In this document: piece by piece, positions 16,847 to 25,755 of the stretch
How the letters are laid out: every line of letters begins with the position of its first letter
Position numbering within the stretch: the stretch's first letter is position 1
Assembly (NCBI RefSeq): GCF_009184635.1
Contig: NZ_WELI01000021.1
Span: forward strand, 1 to 38,284
Length of the DNA stretch: 38,284 nt
Direction of reading: 5' to 3'
Source: Rudanella paleaurantiibacter
Lineage (GTDB): Bacteria; Bacteroidota; Bacteroidia; Cytophagales; Spirosomataceae
The notes under the pieces: generated by a model
The model's input: the letters and a program-made list of their open reading frames with translations, nothing else
Database searches by the model: none
Told to the model about the DNA's origin: nothing
Translations under genes and position numbers: made by a program

Positions 16847-18269
16847 AATCGACCGTACCAAAGCTAACCTTGCCCTGACTACTCTGAAACGAATACCCTC
16901 CGATGATGAAGGTTCCGTTACTAATACCGACTGAATACCCATTGAACGTGTAAGGAGGGCTGTTATCGACTACCCTGCGAACCTGATTCCAATTGGTACC
17001 TGACCGGATAAACACGTAGGCTGAACCCTGGTACACATTGCTACCAAAAGCACCGATGAGTGCGTAATCGCCCGAAATGGCTACACTCCCACCGAAAAGG
17101 TCAGAGGTTGCCCCATCGTAGAAAGCGGTTAGTTTGGCCTGCTGAACCCAGCTTGTCCCTGATCGTACAAAGACATAAGCCGATCCTTGATCCCGAATGC
17201 TGTTGATGTCATCGGTGTAGGCACCAACAATAGCGTAATCGCCCGAGATACCAACGCCGTACCCAAAGTTATCAGTTGGTTCACCATCGGCTGCGGTCAG
17301 TTTAGCCTGCTGCGTCCAACTTGTCCCCGACCGTACGAAAACATAGGCTGAACCCTGATCGGTGTTGGCAATAATGTCATCGAAGTTTACGCCAACAATG
17401 GCGTAATCGCCTGATATGGCTACGCTACTGCCAAACTGGTCGTTTGTGGCTCCGTCTGCAGCGGTTAGTTTGGCTTGCTGAACCCAGCTTGTTCCCGATC
17501 GCATAAAGATGTATGCGGAGCCCGCATCAGCATTAGCCCCAATGTCATCCATAAAGGCGCTCACAAGAATGTAGTCGCCCGAAATAGCGACGGCGTTGCC
17601 AAACTTGTCGTCGGGAGCCCCGTCGCTCGCGGTTAATTTAGCTTGCTGAGTCCAGTTGGTTCCCGACCGCACAAAAACGTAGGCCGAACCTTGGTCTGCG
17701 TTTGCATTGACATCATCTGCACGTGCCCCAACAACGGCATAATCGCCCGAAATGGCTACGCTAACCCCGAATACATCTCCTGAAGCTCCGTCATTCGCGG
17801 TGAGTTTGGCTTGTTGTACCCAGTTACTGCCTGATCGGACAAAGATGTAAGCGGCCCCCTGATTGACGTTGGGGCCAATATCGGCGCCACTGGCTCCAAC
17901 AATGGCGTAATCGCCCGATAGCATTACCCTGACCCCGAAGGCGTCACCCTTAGTACCGTCGTTTGCCAGACGATCAATGGGGGCGAGGTTGCTGTTGCTC
18001 GTAGTTGCCAACGGAAGCCAGTTTTGGCCGTCGTGTAGGTAAAGGGTACCCTTATCAAGATCGAAGACCAGCGCCCCAACCTGCGGGTTTACGATAGCGA
18101 GCCGTTGGGCGGTGGTGAGCCGGGGCGGGTAAAAGGCTTTGTCGTTGGCGGGGCTTTTGAGGTCGAGTACAGCCGAGGAGTGCGGTTGGCCCCCCATGCC
18201 GATCTGGGCACGCGTGCTGAGGGCCAGACACAGCAGTAAGCTGGTCAGGCAATAGTATAAGTACGTCAT
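16845..18269 (-). CDS. Secreted FG-GAP repeat beta-propeller protein (copy 1)
   Basis: 474 residues. The signal peptide (to TRAQ, about residue 22) is followed by IGMGGQPHSSAVLDLKSP and RLTTAQRLAIVNPQVGALVF, a head module common in Bacteroidota surface and fibre-like proteins. Six or seven repeats of about 53 residues follow, each with FGxxVAISGDYAIVGA, DQGSAYVFVRSGTxWxQQAKLTA and DGA; this is the FG-GAP type that folds into an integrin-like propeller. The protein ends with the shared tail QGKVSFGTVD. No Cys-lipobox or standard T9SS domain is seen. It is the third of three tandem paralogs, separated from the other two by 292 bp that hold an inverted repeat. Ligand and role are unknown; adhesion or carbohydrate binding is a guess from the fold. 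Confidence 0.82.
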   Translation of the reverse strand: MTYLYYCLTSLLLCLALSTRAQIGMGGQPHSSAVLDLKSPANDKAFYPPRLTTAQRLAIVNPQVGALVFDLDKGTLYLHDGQNWLPLATTSNSNLAPIDRLANDGTKGDAFGVRVMLSGDYAIVGASGADIGPNVNQGAAYIFVRSGSNWVQQAKLTANDGASGDVFGVSVAISGDYAVVGARADDVNANADQGSAYVFVRSGTNWTQQAKLTASDGAPDDKFGNAVAISGDYILVSAFMDDIGANADAGSAYIFMRSGTSWVQQAKLTAADGATNDQFGSSVAISGDYAIVGVNFDDIIANTDQGSAYVFVRSGTSWTQQAKLTAADGEPTDNFGYGVGISGDYAIVGAYTDDINSIRDQGSAYVFVRSGTSWVQQAKLTAFYDGATSDLFGGSVAISGDYALIGAFGSNVYQGSAYVFIRSGTNWNQVRRVVDNSPPYTFNGYSVGISNGTFIIGGYSFQSSQGKVSFGTVD

Positions 18270-18411
18270 GTGAAGGTGGTTAGTAAAGAGAGCGAATTTA
18301 ACGTCTGGCGTACAACAAATGCAGGCAGCGGTGCCTTTGCTTGTAGTTTATTTGCTTCAATCTACTAACCTAACAATCAGTTATATACTGTTTAAAGGGT
18401 GTGTGTTGGTT

Positions 18412-18511
18412 CAATACTGGACATTCGGACTTCAGACACTGGATGTTAGACTTACTACCTTTAGATATGGAGGTCTAACGTCTAATGTCCAACATCTAAT
18501 GTCCAGTACTG
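18412..18511. repeat. Dispersed inverted repeat, copy A
   Basis: ACTGGACATTCGGACTTCAG.. on the left and ..CATCTAATGTCCAGTACTG on the right form a long imperfect stem of 7-8 bp words (GGACATT, AGACTT, GTTAGAC). A second copy, about nine in ten positions identical, lies at 29763-29859. It sits between FG-GAP copies 1 and 2. Confidence 0.8.
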
Positions 18512-18561
18512 AGGTGTATTAGCGAGTTGATTTAATCGACCATACCAAAGCTAACCTTACC

Positions 18562-19959
18562 CTAACTGAACTTAAAGCCCGGTCCACCGATGATAAACGT
18601 ACCATTGGAAAGGGCTACAGATTTCCCGTTGACTGTGCCGGATAAACTAAAGTCGGTCACTGTTTTAACCCGGCTCCAGAGGGTTCCCGACCGGACGAAG
18701 AGGGTAGCTGACCCCTGAAAAATATTGGTGCCGTGCGCACCAACCAGAGCGTAGTTGCCCGACAGGGCCACGCTGGAGCCGAGAAAATCGCCGACGGCGG
18801 GTTGGTTACTCGTCAGTTTTGCCTGTTGGGCCCAGCTACTTCCCGACCGGGCAAATACATAGGCGGCCCCCGCCTGATAAACATTGCCTGGGTTATTGAA
18901 GTAAGACCCCACGATGGCGTAGTCGCCCGTGGTGGCTACGCTGATGCCGAAGCCGTCGGACGCAGTTCCCGTTGCATCATTGGCCACCAGCTTGGCTTGC
19001 TGCACGTACGTACTCCCTGATCGGAAGAAAACATACGCTGCTCCCTGATTCGGGCCGGCAGGGCCACCGCCATCTATGGCCCCGGCCAGCATATAGGCGT
19101 TTGATATAGCTACGCTACCTCCGAATCCGTCGTTTGCGGCTCCATCGCCTGCGGTCAGTTTGGCTTGCTGGTTCCAGTTTGTAATCGACCGCATAAAAAC
19201 GTAGGCTGACCCCTGATCGACGTTACTGCCAACATCATCGCCACGGGCCCCAACCAGGGCGTAACTGCCCGAAATAGATACACTGCATCCGAAGTTATCG
19301 GTTGCGGCCCCATCGTTTGCCGTTAGTTTGGCCTGCTGAATCCAGCTATCGCCCGACCGCATAAAGATGTAAGCCGAGCCTTGTCCGTTATTGCTGCCGA
19401 TAGCGTCGTTTGGCGCTCCCACAATGGCATAATCGCCCGCGATGGCTACGCTGCTGCCAAACTGATCGCCCGAAGTCCCATCGTTTGCGGTTAGTTTAGC
19501 TTGCTCGGTCCAGCCATTACCGCTGCGGACAAAGATGTAAGCCGACCCCTGTGCCGCATTGCTGCCGATAGCGTCGTTTGGCACTCCCACAATGGCGTAA
19601 TCGCCCGAAATGGCTACACTAGTGCCAAATGCATCGTACTCCATGCCATCGCTTGCTGTGCGCTCGATGGGTGGTAAACGGCTAAGGGAGGTGGGAGCCA
19701 GCGGAACCCAGTTCTGGCCATCGTGGTAAAAAAAGGTGCCTTTATCGAGGTCGAACACAAAGGCCCCAACCTGCGGGTTCACGATAGCCAGCCGCTGGGC
19801 GGTGGTGAGCCGGGGCGGGTAAAAGGCCTGGTTGTTAGCGGGGCTTTTGAGATCGAGCACGGCCGAGGGGTGCGGTTGCCCCCCCATGCCAATTTGCGCG
19901 CGGGTGGTAAACGTCAGCCCCAACAGCAGGAAGGAGAGAAGGGTAAAAAAGTGTTTCAT
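18562..19959 (-). CDS. Secreted FG-GAP repeat beta-propeller protein (copy 2, tail lost to a nonsense codon)
   Basis: 465 residues, with the same plan as its neighbours: signal peptide to TRAQ, the IGMGGQPHPSAVLDLKSP head, then FG-GAP repeats of about 53 residues. It ends at TAG (18562-18564) after GPGFKFS. Reading on in frame gives GKVSFGMVD and then TAA at 18532-18534, exactly the tail found in copies 1 and 3, where the position of the TAG is a Gln codon (CAG). The TAG is therefore a C-to-T nonsense change removing ten residues, possibly tolerated because it affects only the last strand. The start is 5 bp after the stop of copy 3, so the two form an operon. Confidence 0.82.
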   Translation of the reverse strand: MKHFFTLLSFLLLGLTFTTRAQIGMGGQPHPSAVLDLKSPANNQAFYPPRLTTAQRLAIVNPQVGAFVFDLDKGTFFYHDGQNWVPLAPTSLSRLPPIERTASDGMEYDAFGTSVAISGDYAIVGVPNDAIGSNAAQGSAYIFVRSGNGWTEQAKLTANDGTSGDQFGSSVAIAGDYAIVGAPNDAIGSNNGQGSAYIFMRSGDSWIQQAKLTANDGAATDNFGCSVSISGSYALVGARGDDVGSNVDQGSAYVFMRSITNWNQQAKLTAGDGAANDGFGGSVAISNAYMLAGAIDGGGPAGPNQGAAYVFFRSGSTYVQQAKLVANDATGTASDGFGISVATTGDYAIVGSYFNNPGNVYQAGAAYVFARSGSSWAQQAKLTSNQPAVGDFLGSSVALSGNYALVGAHGTNIFQGSATLFVRSGTLWSRVKTVTDFSLSGTVNGKSVALSNGTFIIGGPGFKFS

Positions 19960-19964
19960 ATTAT

Positions 19965-21386
19965 TTAATCGACAGTGCCAAAGCTGACCTTGCCCTGTGC
20001 GTTTCGAAAATTCGATGCTCCGATGATAAATGTACCGTTGGAGAGGCTCACCGAAATGCCGTTGAAGGTGTTGCTCGGACTGGAATCGGTTATTTTTCGA
20101 ATCCGGCTCCAGGTCGAACCCGACCGGACAAAAAGGGTGGATGACCCCTGAAAGGTATTTTCGCCATACGCGCTGATGAGGGCGTAATTGCCCGAGAGGG
20201 CCACGCTGAATCCGAAGAGATGACCACTGGCGGGGTTACTATTGGTCAGTTTGGCTTGCTGCGTCCAGGTACTTCCCGACCGGATAAATACATAAGCTGA
20301 TCCAGCTTCGGTAAGTCCACCTGGGTCATCATAATACGCCCCAACCAGAGCGTAATCGCCCGAGAGGGCGACACTGACGCCAAATTGATCGTCGGCCGTT
20401 CCGTCGCCCGCAGTTAGTTTGGCTTGTTGGCTCCAGGTCGTCCCCGACCTCAGGAAAACGTACGCAGCTCCCTGGCTTGGGCTGATCGCACCACCTCCAT
20501 ACGGGGCTCCCACCACGATGTACGTGCCCGATATGGCCACGCTGGTGCCAAAAAAGTCGTTGATGGCCCCGTCGCCCGCGGTGAGTTTGGCTTGCTGGCT
20601 CCAGGTCGTACCCGAGCGTACGAAAACGTAGGCTGAACCCTGATTGGTATTGCTGCCATTGTCATCGGCAGAGGCTCCTATAACCGCATAATCACCAGCA
20701 ATAGAGACGTTGAAACCAAACTCATCGTTTGGGGCTCCGTCGCTCGCCGTGAGTTTGGCTTGTTGTATCCATTCATCACCCGACCGCATGAAGACATAAG
20801 CTGAGCCCTGTCCGCTATTGATCCCGATGTTATCGGAATAGGCCCCAACAAGGGCGTAATCGCCCGCAATAGCCACGCTGTAGCCAAAATAGTCGTTTGT
20901 GGCGCCATCGCTTGCCACCAGTTTGGCTTGCTGCACCCAGCCATTGCCTGTCCGAACAAAGATGTAGGCCGAACCCTGATCGATCGTGCTCCCAACGTCG
21001 TCGCCCAAAGCCCCGACGATAGCGTAATCGCCCGAAATAGCCACACTAAGGCCAAACTGGTCGTTGGCGGCTCCGTCGCTCGCGGTGCGGTCAATGGGCG
21101 GTAGCTGCCCCGAGGTAGTAGGAGCCAGCGGAAACCAGTTTTGTCCGTCGTGCAGGTACAGTGTGCCTTTGTCCAAGTCATACACTAAAGCACCGGCCTG
21201 TGGGTTGGGTACCGCCAGACGTTGGGCGGTGGTGAGCCGGGTAGGGTAAAACACCTTATCGTTGGCGGGGCTTTTGAGATCGAGCACGGCCGAGGGGTGC
21301 GGTTGGCCCCCCATGCCAATCTGGGCGTGGGTGTAGAACGGGAGAGCCAGCCACAGAAAGGGGATGAATAAGAAGATGTGCTTCAT
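19965..21386 (-). CDS. Secreted FG-GAP repeat beta-propeller protein (copy 3)
   Basis: 473 residues, first gene of the tandem series. MKHIFLFIPFLWLALPFYTHAQ is the signal peptide. The head IGMGGQPHPSAVLDLKSPAN is followed by about six FG-GAP units (FGLSVAISGDYAIVGA, FGYSVAIAGDYALVGA, FGVSVALSGDYALVGA and others), each followed by an AYVF-RSG strand and QQAKLTA. The tail is AQGKVSFGTVD. The repeats are close enough within and between copies for recombination to change repeat number. It is transcribed with copy 2 (5-bp gap). Location is periplasmic or surface; function is not known. Confidence 0.82.
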   Translation of the reverse strand: MKHIFLFIPFLWLALPFYTHAQIGMGGQPHPSAVLDLKSPANDKVFYPTRLTTAQRLAVPNPQAGALVYDLDKGTLYLHDGQNWFPLAPTTSGQLPPIDRTASDGAANDQFGLSVAISGDYAIVGALGDDVGSTIDQGSAYIFVRTGNGWVQQAKLVASDGATNDYFGYSVAIAGDYALVGAYSDNIGINSGQGSAYVFMRSGDEWIQQAKLTASDGAPNDEFGFNVSIAGDYAVIGASADDNGSNTNQGSAYVFVRSGTTWSQQAKLTAGDGAINDFFGTSVAISGTYIVVGAPYGGGAISPSQGAAYVFLRSGTTWSQQAKLTAGDGTADDQFGVSVALSGDYALVGAYYDDPGGLTEAGSAYVFIRSGSTWTQQAKLTNSNPASGHLFGFSVALSGNYALISAYGENTFQGSSTLFVRSGSTWSRIRKITDSSPSNTFNGISVSLSNGTFIIGASNFRNAQGKVSFGTVD

Positions 21387-21699
21387 GCTCAGTAGGTTGA
21401 TTGTGTAGAACGAAGGTACTTATTCTGAAAGATAGGGCTGTTGATGAGTTACTAAAAGGTTACTAGCCAGTAAGCTACGCGGTCTGCCTAGGCTGATTAG
21501 TAGAGGGGCATCTGCCTACCGAAACCCCTGCAACAGACTATCCAGATGCTGGACCGAAGCGCTCTAAACCGGACCGGTGCGTCCGAGTTTTTTGGGCCAC
21601 ACAATCGCTTCGGTTGTGGCTCGTTTAGCAGAAAACAGTACTTTTACTAAAACCTCCGTCCGTTATTACCCTCTCGCAGGAGTAAACGTACTACCTCGA
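21387..21699. other. Divergent promoter region, 313 bp without a gene
   Basis: This region separates the FG-GAP operon (minus) from the O-methyltransferase gene (plus). The minus strand has a weak match to the Bacteroidota -7 element (TACCTTCG at 21411-21418) about 25 bp before the FG-GAP start. On the plus strand a small dyad (GCCAC at about 21594, GTGGC at about 21615) precedes the methyltransferase. The open frame from 21577 into the methyltransferase gene is not treated as coding, because it adds residues outside the family. Confidence 0.4.
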
Positions 21700-22341
21700 A
21701 TGGATTTTTTACCACCTGACTTAACGGCCTATGCCGACGCCCACACCTCGCCCGAGAGCGAGCTGCTTCGTCGGCTCAACCGCCAAACCCACGCCAAGGT
21801 ACTGCACCCCCGCATGTTGTCGGGGCATTTCCAGGGGCGCATGTTGTCGTTATTTGCTCACATGATGCGCCCCCGCCGGATTCTCGAAATTGGTACTTAC
21901 ACTGGTTACTCGGCCCTGTGTTTGGCTGAGGGACTGACCGACGACGGCCGTCTGGTTACCATCGAGAAAAACGAAGAGCTGGAAGACACGATCCGCGATT
22001 TCTGGCGGGAGTCGCCCTCAGCCGACAAAATCGATCTGCTCATTGGCAATGCCGCCGACCTGATTCCCACCCTGACCGATACGTTTGATCTGGTCTTTAT
22101 CGACGCTGACAAGATCAGTTACTCGCTTTACTTCGATCTGGTAATCGACAAGGTACGGCCGGGAGGTATTATCATGGCCGACAACGTGTTGTGGAGTGGA
22201 AAAGTGGTGCAACCCGTGAAACCGTCGGACAAAGACACCCTGGCCGTGATGGCCTTCAATCAAAAAGTTCAGGATGACCCTCGTGTTGAAAATGTGCTGA
22301 TGCCTGTGCGCGACGGAGTCATGATGATGATGAAAAAATAA
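21700..22341 (+). CDS. SAM-dependent O-methyltransferase (caffeoyl-CoA OMT-like)
   Basis: 213 residues from the ATG at 21700, which gives the family-length MDFLPPDLTAYADAHTSPES start. The Rossmann methyltransferase motifs are present: ILEIGTYTGYSALCLA (61-76, SAM glycine loop), VTIEKN (acidic residue for the ribose), LVFIDADK (131-138, the metal-binding Asp pair of cation-dependent OMTs) and ADNVLWSG (160-167). This places it in Methyltransf_3, whose bacterial members methylate catechol-type hydroxyls or tRNA wobble uridine derivatives (TrmR-like). The physiological substrate is open. The stop is 2 bp before the lytic transglycosylase start, so the pair forms an operon, although no functional link is evident. 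Confidence 0.85.
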   Translation: MDFLPPDLTAYADAHTSPESELLRRLNRQTHAKVLHPRMLSGHFQGRMLSLFAHMMRPRRILEIGTYTGYSALCLAEGLTDDGRLVTIEKNEELEDTIRDFWRESPSADKIDLLIGNAADLIPTLTDTFDLVFIDADKISYSLYFDLVIDKVRPGGIIMADNVLWSGKVVQPVKPSDKDTLAVMAFNQKVQDDPRVENVLMPVRDGVMMMMKK

Positions 22342-22343
22342 CT

Positions 22344-24599
22344 ATGAAAAAGCTGCTAACTCTCCTTGTTGTTTTTGTCAGCACCCTGGCCGTGGCCCAG
22401 CCGCCCGCTGTTCCGTCGGTGCCGCCCCGCACCGAGTTTGCCGGGATCTCGATTCAGCTCGACGAACAGGCCCGTCGGCTTATTCAGCAGGACATCAACG
22501 CTCTGTACGCCAATCGGCAGTACTGGAATGCCAAACTTGACCGGGTGGTGCTGTACTTCCCGATCATTGAGGCTATTCTGACCGACGAAGAAGTCCCGAC
22601 CGATTTCAAATATCTCGCCGTGCAGGAGAGCTCACTTACGCCCGATGCCGTGTCGTCGTCGCAGGCGGTTGGGTTCTGGCAGTTCAAGCGCGAAACAGCC
22701 CTGATCAACGGGATGCGCGTAGACGATGAGATCGACGAACGCAAAAGCATTACTGGCTCTACGCGCGGGGCGGCTACGTACCTCAAAAAGAGCAATACGC
22801 AGTTCAACAACTGGGTATCGTCGCTGTTTTCGTTTTACCTCGGCGCGGGTGGCATCAGCAAACTGATTCCGCCCGATTGGTCGTACGCGAAAGAAATAGC
22901 CTTGTCGGGGTCAACGGATCGATATATCCTGCGGTTTCTAGCCCACAAAATCGCTATTGAAAACGCGCTGCCTTCGTACCAAACCCAAAATGCGGTGGCT
23001 CTGGTTGAGTACCCGAACGGCGGGGGGAAGTCGATTCAGCAGATTGTGACCGACCTCGGCGCGCAGGGTGTGCAGGTCAACACCGACGATCTGCTGACGT
23101 ACAACCGCTGGATTCTGGGCGGTAGTATTCCCGCCGATAAGGCATACACCGTGATGATTCCGGTGCCGAGCAATCAAATCAATGAGGTACGGCAGCGGGT
23201 GGTGGCGGTTTCGGACAAGAAAACGCCCGACTTTCTGCAAAACGACGTGGGTTTTCCGGTACTGAAAAAAGTGACGCTGGGCGTACGGAGTCAGGCCGAC
23301 CCTATTTTGTACGAAATCAATGGCTTGCCGGGTATTCAGGCGCAGGCTGGCGACAATGCCGGTACCCTGGCCCGCAAAGCCAAGGTGAGCTATTCTAGCT
23401 TCCTGCGGTACAACGACCTGACCGAAAAAATGCCGATTGAACCCGGTGAGGTGTATTATCTGGCCAAGAAGCGCAAAAAAGCGCTGGTGCCGTTTCATAC
23501 CACCCGCGAGGGCGAAACCACCCGCAGCATTTCGCAGCGGTATGGTATACGGCTGAAACACCTGCTGAAATACAACCGGCTCGACCGGGTGCAGCGGCTT
23601 CAGGTGGGCCGGGTGATGTGGCTGCGCGAGCGTCGGCCCCGCAACCGCCCGGTCGAAATTATCAATGTGCCGACGCCACCCGTGTACGATCCCACGCCGG
23701 CCACCCCATCCACTCGCCCCGACGTAGCGGCCTCGGGCAATAGCAGTACTGCACCCTCGCGCCCGGTCAACAGTGATAATATTCCGCGCAACCCGTCGGA
23801 GCGTAAGCTCTACACGCCCAAGTTTGGGGGTGAAAACGTGCCATTGACAACCACCACGCCCCCCGAAACGGGCAATGGCAGTTCAACGGCATCACGGCCA
23901 ACTACCCGCCCGGCCGACCGCCCCGTGGCTTCAACGACGCGTCCTGCCACACCCCCTGCCACGAATAGCGGTAACGGAAGCGCCCGCACCGTAACGGTGA
24001 AGCCAGCTACCCCGGCCACTGAACCCGACGAAGACAATGACCTGCTGCCTTCGGTGCCCACAAAGGCCAATCGGCAGGGTGGTTATGAGGTAACAGGTAA
24101 TGAGCCAACGTTGCCGCCCAACACGCGCCCGGCCACCGTTCCAACCGACCGGACGGCGGGCAACACACGTCCGGCACCGTCAGCACCCGCTACCCGTCCC
24201 GCCCCCGCTAATCGGCCGACAACCCCGGCTGGTGGCCGTACCATGACTCACTCGGTAGAGCCGGGACAAACGTACTACAGCATTTCGAAGCTGTACGGAG
24301 TGAGTATCGATGATTTGCTGGCTGCCAATAACCTGACGCTGGACGATAAACTATCGGTAGGGCAACCGCTTACGGTACGCAACGTGCCGCAGGGTTTCCC
24401 GGCCGGTCGGCCACTGAATACCTCGGCGCCGACGGCCACGCAGCCCCGGTCAGAGCCTATTTATCACACGGTTGAAAAAGGGCAGACCATGTTCCGAATT
24501 TCGAAGCTGTACAACGTGACCATCGAGCAGATTCAGGAGTGGAACGGCCTGACCGACGTGACCGTTAAGGAAGGGCAAAAGATTAAGATTATTAAATAA
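22344..24599 (+). CDS. LysM-containing lytic transglycosylase (MltD-like)
   Basis: 751 residues. After the signal peptide (to LAVAQ, 19) a transglycosylase SLT domain covers about 75-230, with YLAVQESSLTPDAVSSSQAVGFWQF: Glu95 is the catalytic acid and the S-x-x-A-V-G-F-W-Q-F stretch shapes the glycan groove. A LysM lies at about 385-430. A long Pro/Thr/Arg linker follows (about 430-630, disordered), then two C-terminal LysMs at about 633-680 (HSVEPGQTYYSISKLYGVS) and 707-751 (HTVEKGQTMFRISKLYNVT). It cleaves MurNAc-GlcNAc bonds, forming 1,6-anhydro ends, in the periplasm, with the LysMs holding peptidoglycan. It is co-transcribed with the upstream methyltransferase. There is no lipobox, unlike E. 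coli MltD. Confidence 0.9.
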   Translation: MKKLLTLLVVFVSTLAVAQPPAVPSVPPRTEFAGISIQLDEQARRLIQQDINALYANRQYWNAKLDRVVLYFPIIEAILTDEEVPTDFKYLAVQESSLTPDAVSSSQAVGFWQFKRETALINGMRVDDEIDERKSITGSTRGAATYLKKSNTQFNNWVSSLFSFYLGAGGISKLIPPDWSYAKEIALSGSTDRYILRFLAHKIAIENALPSYQTQNAVALVEYPNGGGKSIQQIVTDLGAQGVQVNTDDLLTYNRWILGGSIPADKAYTVMIPVPSNQINEVRQRVVAVSDKKTPDFLQNDVGFPVLKKVTLGVRSQADPILYEINGLPGIQAQAGDNAGTLARKAKVSYSSFLRYNDLTEKMPIEPGEVYYLAKKRKKALVPFHTTREGETTRSISQRYGIRLKHLLKYNRLDRVQRLQVGRVMWLRERRPRNRPVEIINVPTPPVYDPTPATPSTRPDVAASGNSSTAPSRPVNSDNIPRNPSERKLYTPKFGGENVPLTTTTPPETGNGSSTASRPTTRPADRPVASTTRPATPPATNSGNGSARTVTVKPATPATEPDEDNDLLPSVPTKANRQGGYEVTGNEPTLPPNTRPATVPTDRTAGNTRPAPSAPATRPAPANRPTTPAGGRTMTHSVEPGQTYYSISKLYGVSIDDLLAANNLTLDDKLSVGQPLTVRNVPQGFPAGRPLNTSAPTATQPRSEPIYHTVEKGQTMFRISKLYNVTIEQIQEWNGLTDVTVKEGQKIKIIK

Positions 24600-24601
24600 A
24601 A

Positions 24602-24681
24602 GGAGATAGGAGCGAGGAGTGAGGAGTTGCTGACGCGTTAGCATTACTCATGCGTCAGCAACTCCTCACTTCTCTCTCCTC
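24602..24681. terminator. Terminator-like inverted repeat after the lytic transglycosylase gene
   Basis: GTGAGGAGTTGCTGACGC (24619-24636) is perfectly complementary to 24652-24669 around a 15-nt loop, with imperfect GGAGCGAGGA / TCTCTCTCCT extension outside. A CAAAAAAAT run follows. It lies within the 90 bp between the transglycosylase and DUF3109 genes and shows the same word-like repetition (GGAG, GAGGAG) as other boundary palindromes. Confidence 0.7.
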
Positions 24682-24689
24682 AAAAAAAT

Positions 24690-25268
24690 ATGATTCTAAT
24701 TGAGAACACAGTCATCAGCGATGACATTGCCGATAAATTCTTTGTTTGCAACCTCGACAAATGCAAGGGGGCTTGCTGTGTCGAAGGCGATTTGGGTGCA
24801 CCCCTTGAGGCCGAAGAATTGCATATTCTGCAACGTATTTATCCGAAAGTAAAGCCCTACCTCTCGCCCGAGGGCATTGCCGCTATCGAAAAACAGGGCC
24901 TTTACGAGCCTGATGGTGAGGGTGGTTTTGTGACAACAACCGTGGGCGGGCGTGAGTGTGTATTTGCCACCTGGAACGATAAGGGAATCCTGAAATGCGG
25001 GATCGAGGATGCCTACAATGATGGGCAGGTTGATTGGAAGAAGCCGATTTCGTGCCATTTGTACCCCATCCGGGTAACCAAATACGATCAGTACCATGCC
25101 CTCAACTACGACCGGTGGCCTATTTGTAGCCCGGCCTGCGGTCTTGGCAAGGAGCTGAACGTGCCTGTTTACAAGTTTGTCCGTGAAGCCCTGGTGCGGG
25201 CCTATGGCGAAGCCTGGTATGCCGAGCTGGTTGCCGAAATTGAAGGAACAGCGAACAACGAACAGTGA
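24690..25268 (+). CDS. DUF3109 family cysteine-rich protein
   Basis: 192 residues. The N-terminal [20 protein letters not shown] carries four closely spaced Cys; further Cys occur in [25 protein letters not shown] and ICSPACGLG. This is the pattern of DUF3109 (related to the CxxCxxCC zinc- or iron-chelating proteins), common in Bacteroidota and of unproven function. It is cytoplasmic, with no signal. Metal or iron-sulphur binding is expected from the Cys layout. The next gene is separated by an inverted repeat, so co-transcription with the alkyltransferase-like gene is uncertain. Confidence 0.88.
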   Translation: MILIENTVISDDIADKFFVCNLDKCKGACCVEGDLGAPLEAEELHILQRIYPKVKPYLSPEGIAAIEKQGLYEPDGEGGFVTTTVGGRECVFATWNDKGILKCGIEDAYNDGQVDWKKPISCHLYPIRVTKYDQYHALNYDRWPICSPACGLGKELNVPVYKFVREALVRAYGEAWYAELVAEIEGTANNEQ

Positions 25269-25351
25269 ACAATCAACAACGAACAGCCATTAATTTTCAC
25301 GGCTCACTGTTCATTGATGACTGTTCGTTGTTCGTTGATGACTGTTCACTG
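25263..25351. repeat. Word-built inverted repeat (GAACAGT / ACTGTTC)
   Basis: The left arm CAGTGAACAATCAACAACGAACAG and the right arm ending ..GATGACTGTTCACTG at 25351 are complementary with indels; the right arm holds extra copies of the TGTTCGTTG word. It starts within the last codons of the DUF3109 gene and fills the gap before the alkyltransferase-like gene. Confidence 0.65.
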
Positions 25352-25356
25352 TAAGT

Positions 25357-25689
25357 ATGGAACAACGCGATTACTTCGAGGATGTGTACGAGGTGGTACG
25401 GCAGGTGCCTCGCGGCCGGGTAACAACGTACGGAGCCATTGCACGATACCTGAGTTTACGGGCCGGTGCCCGGATGGTGGGCTGGGCTATGAATGCCAGC
25501 CATACTCGCCCCGATGTACCCGCGCACCGCGTGGTGAATCGACTGGGTATTTTGTCGGGTAAACATTTTTTTGGTAGCCCCACCCGGATGCAGGAGCTTC
25601 TGGAGGCCGAAGGGGTTTCCGTTTCCGACGACCGAATCACCGATTTCAAAACTCGCCTGTGGGACCCCACCGAGGAGTTGACTCTGTAA
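25357..25689 (+). CDS. Alkyltransferase-like protein (ATL, MGMT family without the acceptor Cys)
   Basis: 110 residues: only the C-terminal DNA-binding domain of O6-alkylguanine-DNA alkyltransferase. The active-site motif PCHR(V) is PAHRVV at 55-60, with Ala56 replacing the alkyl-accepting Cys, so it cannot transfer alkyl groups. The DNA-binding helix (VTTYGAIARYL), the arginine finger (Arg39 in ARMVGWAM) and the lid sequence (GILSGKHFF) are kept. ATL proteins flip and bind O6-alkylguanine and hand the lesion to nucleotide excision repair. The start at 25357 follows a palindrome by 5 bp. Identification as ATL is secure by the missing Cys. Confidence 0.9.
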   Translation: MEQRDYFEDVYEVVRQVPRGRVTTYGAIARYLSLRAGARMVGWAMNASHTRPDVPAHRVVNRLGILSGKHFFGSPTRMQELLEAEGVSVSDDRITDFKTRLWDPTEELTL

Positions 25690-25755
25690 ACGGATAGCGG
25701 AGCGATTCGCGGTGAACCAAAACCCAGAACAGCAAGCTATCAACCCGCCGTAGCC

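Noticed and set aside
16845-21386. Regular repetition of about 160 bp that could suggest a CRISPR array or satellite
   Set aside because: The period corresponds to 53-residue FG-GAP blades in an intact reading frame; repeats are far too long and diverged for CRISPR.
25357-25689. Active O6-methylguanine methyltransferase
   Set aside because: The acceptor Cys of PCHR is Ala (PAHR), so it is an alkyltransferase-like binding protein.
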